From Acestrorhynchus altus (Eukaryota; Chordata; Actinopteri; Characiformes; Acestrorhynchidae), in the NCBI GenBank assembly GCA_034509495.1, contig CM067525.1, positions 772,496-836,495 on the forward strand: a stretch of 64,000 nucleotides of DNA, given 5' to 3'. The position numbers and the translations under genes were made by a program. Positions 10,816 through 21,879 of the stretch are shown in pieces; the stretch's first letter is position 1, and every line of letters begins with the position of its first letter. Under the pieces are notes generated by a model that worked only from the letters and a program-made list of their open reading frames with translations, made no database searches and was not told where the DNA came from.

Positions 10816-11333
10816 CCAGGGCAGAGGAACCCAGCAGCGTACTAGATCCTCCTTTCAGTGATACAGTTTTCAGTTCTAATCCACATCAGCGCCCATGATT
10901 TCATTTGCACTTTCTCTGCACATTAAAAGTATTTGAAGACGTTTAATCCATTTCACTTAATGCCAACAACACCTGGCAACCATGGTGCAATTGCTCTGAA
11001 GGCTTATTGCTTTATTTAAATAAAGATAAAACACCTTACTACCTGGTTATGGGGAAATTAGCACATTAATACGCAAAATCCTATGAGAAATGCGCGGGTT
11101 ATATCTTTGTTCCATAGGCCGTCTCATACAGCAGCATCGTCTGCTGGCGTTTAGGGGCTTGTAATTTGGAGAGTGGAGACAGATTGAGCTGTAAGTGTAG
11201 CAGAAATGGATCTGGCCCCCAGATTGTGTGCTGATGAGTTTTGGTAATGGGGACAAATGTGAGAGAGACAGTGAGAGAAATGAGAGTGGAAACCAATGTG
11301 TCTGATTAACGAGAGAGCACAAGCGAGTGCACG

Positions 11334-11357
11334 CGAGAGAGAGAGAGGGAGAGAGAC
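11334..11357. repeat. (GA)n-rich tract
   Basis: A short GA run with GGG interruption. The surrounding 11220-11410 is purine-rich (GAGAGA, GTGAGAG), which keeps the opposite strand open for 145 codons without implying a gene. Confidence 0.85.
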
Positions 11358-11536
11358 AATGCGTGTGGAGAAAGGAGGCCAGAAAGACAAAGTGGGAATG
11401 AAATAATGAAAGTGGGAACGTAACAGATGAATTGATAGAGGATTTAAGCTGATGAATTCTGGCCTTTGGTGCTCTATAATTCATAGAACCAGGCTGTATG
11501 TTATACAGTATGTCGAAACATGTGCATCACAGAGGT

Positions 11537-11540
<4 letters not shown>

Positions 11541-11602
<62 letters not shown>
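11541..11602. repeat. (CA)n microsatellite
   Basis: A pure CA run of about 30 units, followed directly by CTTGG. Confidence 0.98.
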
Positions 11603-11603
<1 letters not shown>

Positions 11604-11669
11604 TGGTTTGTACTTTGCTCTGTCTACTATATAAACAGGTGTGTGTCTTTCCATATCATTTCTAGGCTC

Positions 11670-11905
11670 CTAAGGTGTTGCCATCAAGGGTATTGGGGGT
11701 CATTATGTCAGGTGGTTGCTAGGGGGTTATCACATTCAAGGTGGTTGCTGGGGCAATTCAAAAGGGTTGATCTGGTTTCTAAGATGTTTTCTTTGGGTGT
11801 TTCAGGCTGATGGCCATGTACTTCATAGGGGTTGTTCTGTGATTGCAGTCATATTCAAGGTGGTGACTAGGGTTTTGCTAGCCAGTTGCTATGGTTACCC
11901 AAAAG
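11670..11905. repeat. Degenerate GGTGGTTGCTAGGG repeat
   Basis: The words GTGTTGCCATCAAGG, GGTGGTTGCTAGGGGG, AGGTGGTTGCTGGGG, AGGTGGTGACTAGGG and GTTGCTATGG recur at irregular spacing. This is a decayed minisatellite of a kind common in fish genomes. No function is implied. Confidence 0.75.
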
Positions 11906-11940
11906 CTTTATTGGAAGTTCATTTATAATTTCAGATTTCA

Positions 11941-12218
11941 GGTGCATGCAGACTCTGACTGACCCGAGAGAGGGGGCGGGGCTAATGACTTCACTGACCC
12001 AGAGATTTGGTTGCGGAGGGAAAATGATAAGGGAGGGGCTGTTTGCAGACTTCAGAATAAAAGTCCTGAGAAGGGATAATACTGATGCATAGATAAAGTT
12101 ATTTTTTTAAGTATTTTGAAGAACCTATTATAAACAACCACGTGACTATAATCATTACATCTCATATACAAATAACGAGGAACACATGCCACAACATTAG
12201 TCTAGAGTTCTAAAGCTT
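11941..12218 (+). mobile_element. Family Z copy with a single GC-box unit
   Basis: Starts with one 52-bp-type unit (GCATGCAGACTCTGACTGAC...GGGGGCGGGGCTAATGAC) and continues with TTCACTGACCCAGAGATTTGG, CAGAATAAAAGTCCTGAGAA-GGGATAATACTG and a terminus TAGAGTTCTAAAG. All of these are matched in order at 44930-45304. The terminal TTAA of the sister copy is TTCA here. The opposite half is missing. This copy shows that the GC-box unit and the right arm form one element. Confidence 0.85.
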
Positions 12219-12219
12219 C

Positions 12220-13640
12220 ATGCTGACGGGATTAACAGTTAGCTAATAACTAACCGTGAACTGTTATGCAGCGCAGTACGAGTGGAAGCTGGAAAACACC
12301 ATTAGTAAACGAACAGATTATTATCCTTGACCAAAAGTCAAGCCCTAATTGAAAAACACACACTCAGTCGTAATTGAGAAAACTCTTGCGCAGTTCCACA
12401 GTCACCTGCAACGTTCAGCATTTTGGAAATGCCAGCACGTACTCATCTTCAGCTTCAGCCATCAGCAAAGGAAGCAAGTCTGCTAGCCAGATAATTATCC
12501 CGAGCCTCGTCTCACCCTCAATACACGGGCTCTAATTTAATTCTGTACCGCGCTGGATGGCAGGGGAACGGTACAATCATTATCCTGACTTTTTATAAGT
12601 TGTTGAAGTGCTTTCTCACATTACGCACTTTCTTTCACTAGTTTTTGATCCAAGTTTTCAGACCCGATTCTCGGAAAGACTGATTAACTTGATTTGGGTG
12701 TACAAAGCGCTGGTCAGACAGCTTGGAAATTGCTGGTTGGTTGACTAATTTGAGATCAAACCCAGTGCTGGTCAACAGCCACGTCGTTAGGATTTCATGT
12801 CTCTTCCTCTTGGTTCTGTTGGTGACAGAAGCCCCGATAGAAAAGTGGCTGATATGAATTTGGAGACGCCGAAATCTTGGACACTGGACAGGTCTGATTA
12901 CCGTTTCATCACTGACGACTCTGATAAAGACCTCATGAATATTTTACAGTATTTGGCTCAATAGCACAGTCCTACGATCAGTGTGTTCTGGCCACTTGCA
13001 TGATCTCCTTATCAGATGGGGTTTCTCCACCTGCCTCCACTCATGAGCGTAAGCAGCAAGATGATTGGCTGGTTTTGTTGAAGGACAGAGACGTCATTTC
13101 ACAAATGAATTCAAATATAAGTGCATTTCAACCAGTATCTGGTTTCCTCACATGATGTCTCTGCAGAGGGGACATGCAGATACAGGCCACGGACAGGTTT
13201 ATGAGCATGAACCTTCAAGATCTGATGAAAATCCGATTTACCCGTCGGCACGTTTAGTTGTGAGGACATTTAATTTTGGGGACATTTTTTGTGAGGACAT
13301 TCACTTACTCCCCATCAATAAAATGTTATTTTAAAAGTAGCTTCTGGTTTATGAATATTCCAACACAGTTACATGGAAGACGATTATGCATAAATACGGG
13401 TGCATGCCACCTCCTGTGCAAAATGTGTCCTCTTTCCATGTCCTCGTTCCTGCCACAGCCTGCACAAAAGCTGCGTATGCTTGTCACTCCATCTTCAGAT
13501 GTCCCCAATTTCAGACAGAATTATTACTGTGGGCAAGCGACAACAACTAGCCAATCAAAATCAACTGTCCATTCACCTCTAATGTCCCTCCACCGAACAC
13601 ACTCGTTCTCTCTGGCTGTCTGGCTTTGTGTGGCTTTTAT
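12220..13640. other. Non-coding stretch
   Basis: Frames of up to 127 codons (13276-13659) lack recognised motifs and overlap frames on the other strand. No repeat family is recognised. Some parts could be conserved non-coding sequence, but I see no specific signal left of 13680. Confidence 0.4.
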
Positions 13641-13679
13641 AGGCGCAAACAGGTCCTGACACCATTTAGCGTCCCCAGC

Positions 13680-13990
13680 CTCTCCTTGCTGCCCCATTCA
13701 CACTTTTCTTATGCAAATGCGTTTGTGTGGCAGATTTGCATAATAAATTGGATGGAATGTTAATCCATCCCTGTGTAATTTGGTGCAAGTGAGCCGGATG
13801 AAGACAAAGCCCCTATATTAATTTGTAACGATCTCTTTTTCGTCAGGAAGCACAAACACCAACAACAAACAGCGGGGTAAAGAGCGATTGCCATCTTCGG
13901 TTTGTGAGGCGCGTTGAGTCGCATTAATCCACACAGTCAGGCAAATTAGAAACCTCAGCCATTAAATACATGCAAATAGACCTTTTGATT
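13680..13990. promoter_or_regulatory. Candidate cis-regulatory island with three octamer motifs
   Basis: Exact POU octamers ATGCAAAT occur at 13711-13718 and 13970-13977, and its complement ATTTGCAT at 13734-13741. Homeodomain-like ATTA sites are interspersed (GTTAATCC, GCATTAATCC, CCATTAAAT). The segment lacks simple repeats and transposon similarity. Octamers bind POU factors such as Oct or Brn proteins; enhancer activity here is inference. Confidence 0.4.
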
Positions 13991-13999
13991 CCACTCCAA

Positions 14000-14440
14000 G
14001 GGAACATTTTGCCCATATCAAAAAGATTAGCAGCTGCTGCGGTGACAAAGGAGGGATTACGAATTTTACTTTACACACACACACGTACACACTGTCCCTC
14101 TTGTGTGCTTTCGGAAGATGATATCTCTTTGACGTTCCTTCTCTCTGTAGATGCGACACACAGTTTCTGACTTTGTCATTAAAAGAAATAGAGGTCAAAT
14201 GCACCAGACGAAGGTTCACTAGGTTCTTACCAAGGCACACGAGGCCTTCTCCCAGCACTCCCAATCTCCGATTAAGACAGAAACATGCAGAATAAGAGCT
14301 CAGTCCAACTTTGTCCCCCAAAATGAATAAAATATAAGATGTTTGGCGTTCTTGCTCTTGGCCTACTTGGAGCTAAACAGACAGATTGCTTCTGAAAACG
14401 TCTCTCGCTGGTGATTCCGTGTGGGGTGACCTCTGTCAGA
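14000..14440. other. Non-coding stretch
   Basis: The open frame on the minus strand (13962-14321, 119 codons) has no recognisable domain and crosses a small CA run. No gene is supported. Confidence 0.4.
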
Positions 14441-14444
14441 GGCA

Positions 14445-14610
14445 ACTCTTATATGGAGCTTTTCCAATGCATGGTACCTCCACCGCTCCACTCTGCTCTT
14501 CTGCTTCAGGGTTCTGGTACCTGGAACTGGTACCATTTTAGTACCTGCTTTCTTGTGGTTTTAAGCGAGCCAAGAAGGGACTAAAGGGTGATTTGTCAAC
14601 CTTGAAGAGC
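14445..14610. repeat. Possible GGTACC-rich MITE
   Basis: Repeated GGTACC/TAGTACC words in inverted order (CATGGTACCTCC, TCTGGTACCTGGAACTGGTACCATTTTAGTACC) make the segment strongly palindromic. I recall similar GGTACC-rich non-autonomous hAT-like repeats in fish. No second copy lies in this window. Confidence 0.45.
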
Positions 14611-15390
14611 ATTGATTGGCCAGACATCCAGCGCTGTGGTGAGATCATGCATTACACTACTGTACCTGTTGCTGTAGAGCTTATATGCTGCTCTTCTACA
14701 CATTATTATTAATTGTACTGCATAAGAGACTGTGCTGCCTCTTCTCACGCTGGTCAAGATGTATTGTTTCTTTTCTATACAGTTTATGTTTCTACTATAT
14801 AAATGCAAATATGTTTCTCTATACTTTATATTTTCTTTGTTATTAAGGAGAGAAAGGAATCCTGCCGTCTACAGTGCTTTTCTATGGTCACCTGTGGATG
14901 ATCCCAAGATGAATTGGCTGCAAAAAGTTGAGGTTTTTGTCAGAACCCAACTTGACAGTATCTGGCTTTTCATGACTTTATAAAATAATGTACATTTTCT
15001 ATCCAGAACCCAAGTGAACCGGAATGTGAGCTCGAGCAGTTTAATGCCCTGTATATGCAGAAATATTTGGTCTCTAAAAAGATTTGATGCTACCCCTCTC
15101 CGACCCATCCGCCCCCAAACACAATATATTCCATTTGACTCATATTGAGTCACTGCCTTTTTGTTCACGGCCAACAAAACATCTGTTGTCTGTTCTGATG
15201 TTTCTCAGGGGCTTACATTCAAACTAAATATGCATTTTTGCTCAAAACAGAACAGATTTTTGTCCAGTTTCTTGTAAATTCAGCGCGAATTCAAGTGGAT
15301 AAAGGTTTTAAGTAATACCTGCATATCTGACAGAACTATTCAAATCTGTGCTCGTTCAGTGCTGCTAATTGTCTTGGAGGACTTTTAGAC
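14610..15390. other. Non-coding stretch
   Basis: No recognised repeat or exon. A minus-strand 102-codon frame at 14869-15177 lacks any motif. Confidence 0.4.
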
Positions 15391-15394
15391 CAAA

Positions 15395-15700
15395 ACAGCC
15401 TGACATGACTTGGGGTCGTTGTCTTGTTGCAGGACCCACATTCTCTTGAGGTTCAGCTCACAGACAGATGTCCTGACATTTTCCTTTATAATTTAAGGAA
15501 TCATTCACAATTCAAGATTCCATCAGTGATAGAAAGCCGTCCTGGCCCACATGCAGCCAAACAGACTCAAATCATGAGGCTTTTATGTGTTAAAATGTCC
15601 TTTTAGTTTTGGTCTCTTCAACCCACAAAGCCACATAGCCTTCCGGGTCGTCCAGGAACATTTTCTGAAATTCTCTGCAAGCAGACGTCATCAAAAGACA
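15395..15700 (-). mobile_element. Tc1-like relic (group C type), inverted
   Basis: The minus strand reads GTGGGTCCTGCAACAAGACA followed by ACGACCCC, matching the QQDNDP-coding block of the copies at 21990 and 37200. The remainder extends on the opposite side of that block, with a frame broken by stops. The superfamily call rests mainly on this block; the rest is an abundant but unnamed fish repeat. Confidence 0.6.
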
Positions 15701-15704
15701 CTGC

Positions 15705-16045
15705 TGCTGACCTTTTTTCCAGTAATATGAGATAATATGATCAAGCCCCAACGTGATCGAGTTGATTTTATTTCAAATTATTGTAACTTGATCACTAAAG
15801 TGAAATGTGAGCGAGAAATACTGTATATGACATTTTACTGCTCATCATTCTCTCGTTTGTCTCCAGCCCCTCTCTGTCTCCATGTCTGATAAACTTGCTC
15901 TTTCACCATCAGTCTCTCTCTCCCTCTCTGAGACCATACAGCCCGGAGCTCAACTAATTACATCTTTCTAAGTGAGCCGGCTGGCTGAGCTTGCCTGGGT
16001 CTACAGCGGGAAAAGGTCAGTGGTAGCTGAAGCCCCTTCCCCCAA
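15705..16045. other. Repeat-poor stretch
   Basis: Contains pyrimidine-rich TCTC words and then CTCAACTAATTACATC near 15949, a homeodomain-like site. Nothing firmer can be said. Confidence 0.35.
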
Positions 16046-16047
16046 CA

Positions 16048-16048
<1 letters not shown>

Positions 16049-16078
<30 letters not shown>
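16049..16078. repeat. (CA)n microsatellite
   Basis: Pure CA run. A (GT)n run lies 115 bp downstream at 16194-16232, so the two are complementary and could form a hairpin. Confidence 0.97.
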
Positions 16079-16080
<2 letters not shown>

Positions 16081-16189
16081 TCCCCACTCCACTTGTTTCT
16101 ACGGCTTGAAATTTAGCAGATTGTTAATTATCAGATTACAAGTTGGTTCTTTAAAGGGCACTGCATCGCCCCGAGTTTGAAGGCTGCAG

Positions 16190-16193
<4 letters not shown>

Positions 16194-16232
<39 letters not shown>
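16194..16232. repeat. (GT)n microsatellite
   Basis: Pure GT run, inverted relative to the CA run at 16049-16078. Confidence 0.97.
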
Positions 16233-16233
<1 letters not shown>

Positions 16234-16234
16234 G

Positions 16235-16865
16235 GCAGAGTTGCGGGGCTTGATTCGGAGAGTGAGTCAGATTTCTGATTGGTCCCTGAGGAAATGGAGA
16301 TGAAGTGACTGAATCTCCAGCACATTCTTCCCCACAGTGCTTCATATCTCTAGTGAGAGAGAAATAGGGGGGAGATTTTTTCCAAACCAAATATGAATCA
16401 TAGTTGGAAAAACAGCAGTTTGAATGAAACACTTTGCCAACTGTGGAGCACAGGGCTCTGTGTATTGTTTTGAGGTTGTGTTGCAGCCAGTGGTATAGGC
16501 AGCACTGCATGGACTTAAAGTCTCTCTCTCTCACTCACACCCCTGTAAGAAGACTGAAATTGACACCTAAAAATCTATTGCAAACTACCTGAAGACCAAC
16601 TTCACAGCTTTTGGAATGGCCTTAACAGACAAACTGCAATCTAAGTGCAGAGTTTAGCAGCATAGATTTTATTATATATAATAATATATGGCCCAGATCA
16701 AGGCATAAATATGTTTAGAGTATAAATATTTTGGGGGGAAAGAAAGGACAAAGGAGATGCCAATAATGGTGAGACTCAAAGAGATTTTGAGTAAACAAAA
16801 GCAAAATGCCTTCCTTCCTCCTGAATGAGGACCAGCAAACCAAAAGGCCAAAGGAACAAAATACT
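16235..16865. other. Non-coding stretch
   Basis: No supported gene. The minus-strand 127-codon frame runs through the GT repeat and has no domain. Confidence 0.4.
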
Positions 16866-16869
16866 GATA

Positions 16870-16870
<1 letters not shown>

Positions 16871-16910
<40 letters not shown>
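16871..16910. repeat. (GACA)n microsatellite
   Basis: Ten GACA units, pure. The minus strand gives an artefactual Leu-Ser-Val-Cys repeat. Confidence 0.97.
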
Positions 16911-17092
16911 TCTATCACACTCATCACCCCTCTACAAAGGTGAGACAAAGGGGTGTGTTTGGCTGGGTATATATATATCCTGCCACACAGGTGAGCCTGA
17001 TCATCACTAATCACTGCTGGGTTTCTGGGATTTGGAGTTTGTTCGCTGCTGCCCTCTGCTGGCTGTTGCTGGCATGGCCCTCACAGTGCACT

Positions 17093-17195
17093 GCTTAAAG
17101 GCACTTGTTATGTCCTGTCAGTTTAGGGATTTGAACCAACAACCTTCCAATCACAAGGTTGGTTTCCCTAAACACCAGGCCACAGCTGCCCCAGT
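17093..17195 (-). mobile_element. tRNA-derived SINE head
   Basis: On the minus strand GGGGCAGCTGTGGCCTGG starts the tRNA-like head. The A box is at about 17171-17182 and a near-consensus B box, GGTTCAAATCCC, at about 17127-17138. The downstream part matches the body start of 10634-10815 (CTGACAGGACAT). It ends early, so it is 3'-truncated. Confidence 0.85.
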
Positions 17196-17359
17196 GCTTA
17201 ACCAGAGCAGTATCAGAACTAAGAATGTTTGACAGTGTAATCGTCACAAATAACAGATGATCAAAATCTGCATTTTCTACTAAAACCACACAGGATGATC
17301 CATTTCCAGTTTTTGGAGATAATTCTTAATTATTTTTAAAAGCAAAACCTCTGTATGTG

Positions 17360-17440
17360 TGGACCAATAAATATTGACCATATCAGCCTACATTTATAAT
17401 CATTTATTGATCCTGATCACCATCATCTTCCATCCTAACA
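17360..17440 (+). mobile_element. Tc1-like relic (group B), terminal fragment
   Basis: CCAATAAATATTGACCATATCAG followed by TTATTGATCCTGATCACCATCATCTTCC matches the terminal region seen at 63438-63475 and, inverted, at 41990-42075 and 33925-33995. Only the end survives. Confidence 0.65.
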
Positions 17441-17454
17441 GCACCTTAAACATC

Positions 17455-17850
17455 AGACATTAGTGTGGTTTGCTCTTGATGGTTGAAGTGAGTGGGATCA
17501 CCATGCTCAGATCCAAAGAGCTCTCTGAGGTCTTCAGAAAGAAGGTTGTAGATGCAGATGAGTCTGAGAAGAGATTTAAAAAGATCTCAGCAATTCAGCT
17601 GTTTGACTCAAACCAAATACAGCATTTGTGCAGAAGAAGCTCATAGCAGCTGTGAACATGGTGGTGGAAGTGTGATGGTTTGGAGCTGCTCTGCTGCAGC
17701 AGGGTGTGGAGATCTCTCCATCATAGAAACCACTATGAGATCTTTATTGTATCAGAGGGGGCTTGAGGAGAACGGAAGAGCGTCTGCACAAAGACTTTGC
17801 CAGTTAAGCCAATCAAGGTTCATTTTAATGAATGAACTGGTTGAATAAAC
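17455..17850 (+). mobile_element. Tc1-like relic (group A), internally deleted
   Basis: The N-terminal HTH start is present (RSKELSEVFRKKVVDADES-like codons at about 17512-17572), then a large deletion leads to the block for NTAFVQKKLIAA, HGGGSVMVWSCSAAAGCGDLS and MRSLLYQRGLEEN. It stops soon after. Stops and frame changes rule out activity. HGGGSVMVW and the SIxxTMRSxLYQ segment are typical of the Tc1 catalytic domain between the first and second Asp. Confidence 0.88.
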
Positions 17851-18073
17851 TGCTCACTATAACTTAATGTACAATATAGAAGTTAAATGAACTAAACGAA
17901 ATATTTTAAACAGCATCACACTTTTCAGTTCCTCGTTCTCTTGCCTCATTATCCTCCTTTCCTCCTCTCTACAGTTCTCCTAGTAGATGCTGGTGTGGGC
18001 TGTACATGGGATGAACACCAGTGCTGACATTTAGAACATTCTCTCCCATGAATTTACGCCTATTGATTCAGCC

Positions 18074-18101
18074 TGTGTGTGTGTGTGTGTGTGTGTGTGT
18101 G
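18074..18101. repeat. (GT)n microsatellite
   Basis: Pure GT run. Confidence 0.97.
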
Positions 18102-18104
18102 CTT

Positions 18105-19130
18105 TCTACCTTATCCTCCATAACAATCAGGAAACGGATCATAACGCGAGCCGCCTGACAGGCTGTACCGCCTCATTAAGAGCATTTGAGCACGGAATGG
18201 GATTCTCGGGAGTGTGTGGCCTTTCTGTGGGATTGGAGCCTTTCCCGGCATTCAGACACACACGGCCTGTCCTCACCTAACAATTCCATCCATCTCCTGA
18301 CAGCACCTTCAGCTGTATACGTGAACATGCCACCGGATATCAGTTTGTAAATAGATCATGAAGTGGCATCACCTCAGGGAATGTCTGGGAACTCCCACCC
18401 CTGTATGAGTTGGTGAAGGCACTGATTTGGGTTTCTTCAGCATGTGGGTAAACCTTAGCAGTTCCCTTCTCTGGGTTCTGAACTCGGTTCAGGAGTGTGG
18501 TTCTCCTGCCACTAAAACAGCTTTGTTCCTAAATTAGTCTAAACTCTTACTGACCTTCAGGGAAATTCCTCACGGCTTCCGACTGGACATGTCCATCAAT
18601 GGCATCTTGTGGACAGCAGGTGGCGCTCTGAACACCATGACTCAAAACTGGATCAAGATTGAACTAGTCGATACCTGATCCACTGATAATATGCCTTCTC
18701 AAAATCACCAGATGGTAGAAGTTCATGATGAATGGACCTGTAGGAATGTCTGCTACAGCTTTCAACTGGAAAACTCACACTGTTCATTCTGGAGACACGA
18801 GGTCCCCATAAAGAGCTGAAAACATAGTCTGAACAACAAATAACCATAGCTGCTAACCTGCCCAGTCTGATGGATCTGGCAGTTGATCTAGATGTTCTTG
18901 TTAACTACTAGGGCTCTAAGAAATCTGTACTGACTCATTTCTGATAACTCATGTGAAGATAGAACAAACACACGCAATCTGAATGCGGCAAAAAAGGAAT
19001 CTGAGAAAAGAAAGATATTCTTTTGGAATTTTGGGGAATAAATGGGCCCTAAACTACATTCCCGCTCTTCCTGAATATAACAGAAATGTGGGACAGTGAC
19101 CCCTGCCCTGAGGTTCCTGATGTTCTGAGC
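18105..19130. other. Non-coding stretch
   Basis: No recognised repeat family and no exon-like frame. Confidence 0.4.
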
Positions 19131-19290
19131 TCCCGAGAAGCATTAAACGGACAAAAGTGACCCAGATAAATAACAGGTGAGAGACAATGCTAATTAAATC
19201 CTGCCACTGGCCTACATTCAGTTTAGGCTGATAATTAATGGTATTGATTAACTGGAAAAGCCAGCTTTCTTCTAGTTCATCTGGGTCTGT
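19130..19290. other. Repeat-free segment with clustered homeodomain-like sites
   Basis: Contains GCTAATTAAATCC, GATAATTAATGG and TTGATTAACTGG within about 70 bp. The segment could be conserved non-coding DNA. Only an alignment could show it. Confidence 0.3.
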
Positions 19291-19660
19291 TCATCTGTAC
19301 GGTCCTATACGGTACTGTAATCCTGAAAAATCCTGAAACTCTACAAGAATTATGTTAAAGAAATCAGAATATATTGAAACTAAAATGAAATAGAAGTGAC
19401 TTGTGAGATTTATACACTCATGGGAAAAGTATTCTGTATATAAAATTCCATGAAGGATCTATTGAGAAGGAGCGAGGAGGAAGCAGATCCGATTGTGTAG
19501 CTGTGAGGCTTGTCCGTGTGCGGGAGTGGACGCAGTGGTGCGAGAGAGAGTCATCAGGCTATTCTGGAGAAGGAATTGGTCAGACAAGGGCGTCCTGAGC
19601 CTTCAGTCAAATCAGCTTGCTGATGTGACTTCTTTACTGAGTCACTCTTCTTATTGCCCT

Positions 19661-19661
<1 letters not shown>

Positions 19662-19728
<67 letters not shown>
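19662..19728. repeat. (CA)n microsatellite
   Basis: Pure CA run of about 33 units, among the longest in the window. Confidence 0.98.
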
Positions 19729-19731
<3 letters not shown>

Positions 19732-19912
19732 TCTCTCTGGGTGCAGCTGAACAGCAGATCTGTAAGGGATCAATTTTGGAGCTGGGAGAGTGCAGGAAAG
19801 GATGGAGGAGTGTGTTGGACATGTGTAACCTTTCACTCTCCGTTTTTTTTTCTTCTGCTCCTTGTCCTCTGTCGTGAAGGGGAACGCATGAGTGAGCCCC
19901 AGAGTGTTTGCC

Positions 19913-19970
<58 letters not shown>
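19913..19970. repeat. (GA)n microsatellite, block 1
   Basis: GA run ending in GACAGAGAGAGGCAGAGG. With the CA run upstream and block 2 downstream it keeps a 190-codon frame open (19654-20226), which is entirely artefactual. Confidence 0.97.
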
Positions 19971-20031
19971 GGCAGAGGCAGAGGGCCAATTACTGCCATC
20001 CCATCACTTAGTGCAGATGTGTCTTACTGAA

Positions 20032-20032
20032 A

Positions 20033-20075
<43 letters not shown>

Positions 20076-20126
20076 AGAGAATGAGAGAGAGAATGAGAGG
20101 GAGAGAGAGAGTGAGAGAGAGAGAGT
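20032..20126. repeat. (GA)n microsatellite, block 2
   Basis: GA run broken by GAATGAGAGAGA units, suggesting secondary expansion of a longer imperfect unit. Confidence 0.96.
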
Positions 20127-20154
20127 AGCAACATTTACATGCAACCAATACAGT

Positions 20155-20548
20155 TCCATTAATGGTACCTGGAATTCGATCGGTAACCTACAGTGTGTTT
20201 TCGGTACTTTACTCTCCCTGCAATAACACTCCGGTGCTCTATTCCAACAGGATGACGCTCGTCCACACACTGCTGGCGTCTCAAGATCTCGTCTTGAAGA
20301 CACAGATACTACGCTGTGGTCGGTCTCGTCTCCAGACCTGTCCCCGATTGAAAATGTGTGGGACGCTATTGGACGCTCTATCAACACTCCACCCCTACCA
20401 CACCATCTGCAGAACTGAGTGAGAACATTCAAGCTGCATGAGATGGATCATCACAGGACACCATTAGGAACCTCTACACCTCCATGCAGAGACGTCTGGC
20501 GTGTTGCGTTAAACCCGACGCCGTACTGAGAGACACCACTTCTGCTGA
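20155..20548 (+). mobile_element. Tc1-like relic (group B), C-terminal part and end
   Basis: A plus-strand frame gives QDDARPHTAGVSRSRLEDTD and, after a frameshift, SSPDLSPIENVWDAIG. These are the second Asp and Glu motifs of Tc1 DD34E transposases. Downstream, CTGAGAGACACCACTTCTG is shared with 63406-63424. The copy lacks the N-terminal half and abuts the GA repeat of block 2. Same family at 30055, 33915, 41990 and 63150. Confidence 0.9.
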
Positions 20549-20755
20549 ATTAAATAAACAAGGAGAAAGAATGACGGGTGACATAAAAGAAAGTCTGAGA
20601 GCAATGTTTCTTTGCTTCTGAGTAAAATGAGCTGAAATGACAGGAAGGAACAGACCTCATTTTGCTAATTGGCCCAAAAACTCTGAAAGCCTGCAATGAG
20701 GGACCGTCCATATCATCAGATAATGATGCACTAATGGTTACTAACACTTTCAACT

Positions 20756-20757
<2 letters not shown>

Positions 20758-20795
<38 letters not shown>
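20758..20795. repeat. (CA)n microsatellite
   Basis: Pure CA run. Confidence 0.97.
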
Positions 20796-20799
<4 letters not shown>

Positions 20800-20969
20800 C
20801 TGCAGATCAACAGTCTGCTTCATTTTTGTTCTTATGAAAATAGTTTTTTTTTCACCCGACACTGAAGTCCAGAGTCTGGAAGAGTACAAACTGCTTAGGA
20901 CGGTTCTCCTTAATCCCAGAACACCCCGACCCCCCTAACACCCCCCACCCAACTCACTCACAGAGTCCC

Positions 20970-21110
20970 TCATTATTTTCATTACTTCTCTTACTGCTAA
21001 TGATGAGCCGATCTCTTCAGCGACGTGGCGGCAATAACGAGCTAATTGGAGGGCTTGTTAAGGCTTTGTAGGTGACATTGCTGAGTGTGGGATCGCTGCA
21101 GTGTGCACTC
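20970..21110. other. Repeat-free segment, possible conserved non-coding element
   Basis: Contains CTGCTAATGATGAGCC and CGAGCTAATTGGAGGGC with several CpGs, bounded by repeats on both sides. Evidence is by composition only. Confidence 0.3.
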
Positions 21111-21119
21111 TCCGTAGGG

Positions 21120-21120
21120 A

Positions 21121-21148
<28 letters not shown>
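21120..21148. repeat. (GT)n microsatellite
   Basis: Pure GT run, followed to 21355 by further GTGTGT clusters (21197-21221, 21271-21299, 21325-21351). The whole 235 bp is a GT-rich compound tract. Confidence 0.95.
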
Positions 21149-21151
<3 letters not shown>

Positions 21152-21587
21152 AGTACACCGGGTTTGATTGTGTTATTGGTGGAGTAGTGTATTAGTGTGT
21201 GTGTACCACCAGTGTGTGTGTGCTTCATTAAAGGACATCAGGTTTGGTTTTGTCAGCTGCTGTCTGAAGAGAGTGTGTGTTTCTGTATGTGTGTGTGTCT
21301 GTATCTCTTTCTCTCTCTCTGCTGGGTGTGTGTGTGTGTGTGAGTGTGTGTGTTCTGGTTTAATACAGCAGGTTTGGTATCTCTCTGCTGTCAGTATTAA
21401 TTAGGTGGAGTTGCCCTTGACCACCAGCTCAGCGAGAGATGGAGTGTCTCGCCCACACTCAGAGAAATAAGTGGGCAGGGAGTGAGGCGTAGGGGGGTGT
21501 AGGATGAAGGTCCTGTGGTTTATTGGGACTTTGGCTTTAGCAGCGTCTTTTCCTTTTTTTGGTTTGTAAATGTAATTATAAGCTTGT

Positions 21588-21590
<3 letters not shown>

Positions 21591-21640
<50 letters not shown>

Positions 21641-21698
21641 AGAGAGAGAGTGAGAGAGAGAGAGAGAGTGAGAGAGAGCGAGAGAGAGAGAGAGAGAG
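21591..21698. repeat. (GA)n microsatellite
   Basis: Long GA run with CC, TG and CG interruptions in its second half. Confidence 0.97.
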
Positions 21699-21879
21699 TT
21701 GTTGCTCTGTGGTCATGGCCTTTGGCTGATCATATGGCTGTATTTACGTTGTGGGCTCTGTTGAAGTGCTGGTTATGACAGCCCTCTGTGTTTTTCCTGC
21801 CACTGCCCCATGGAGAGGTCATCCTGAGCTGAACCGATCGACTTCTCACCTCAATGTATACAAACATCCCGCTGTTCTT

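Noticed and set aside
11452..11810. His-Thr rich frames at a CA repeat
   Set aside because: Direct translation of a (CA)n microsatellite.
19654..20226. 190-codon plus-strand open frame, the longest in the window
   Set aside because: It is translated through a CA run and two GA runs (His-Thr and Glu-Arg runs). Its length comes from low-complexity sequence that lacks stops.
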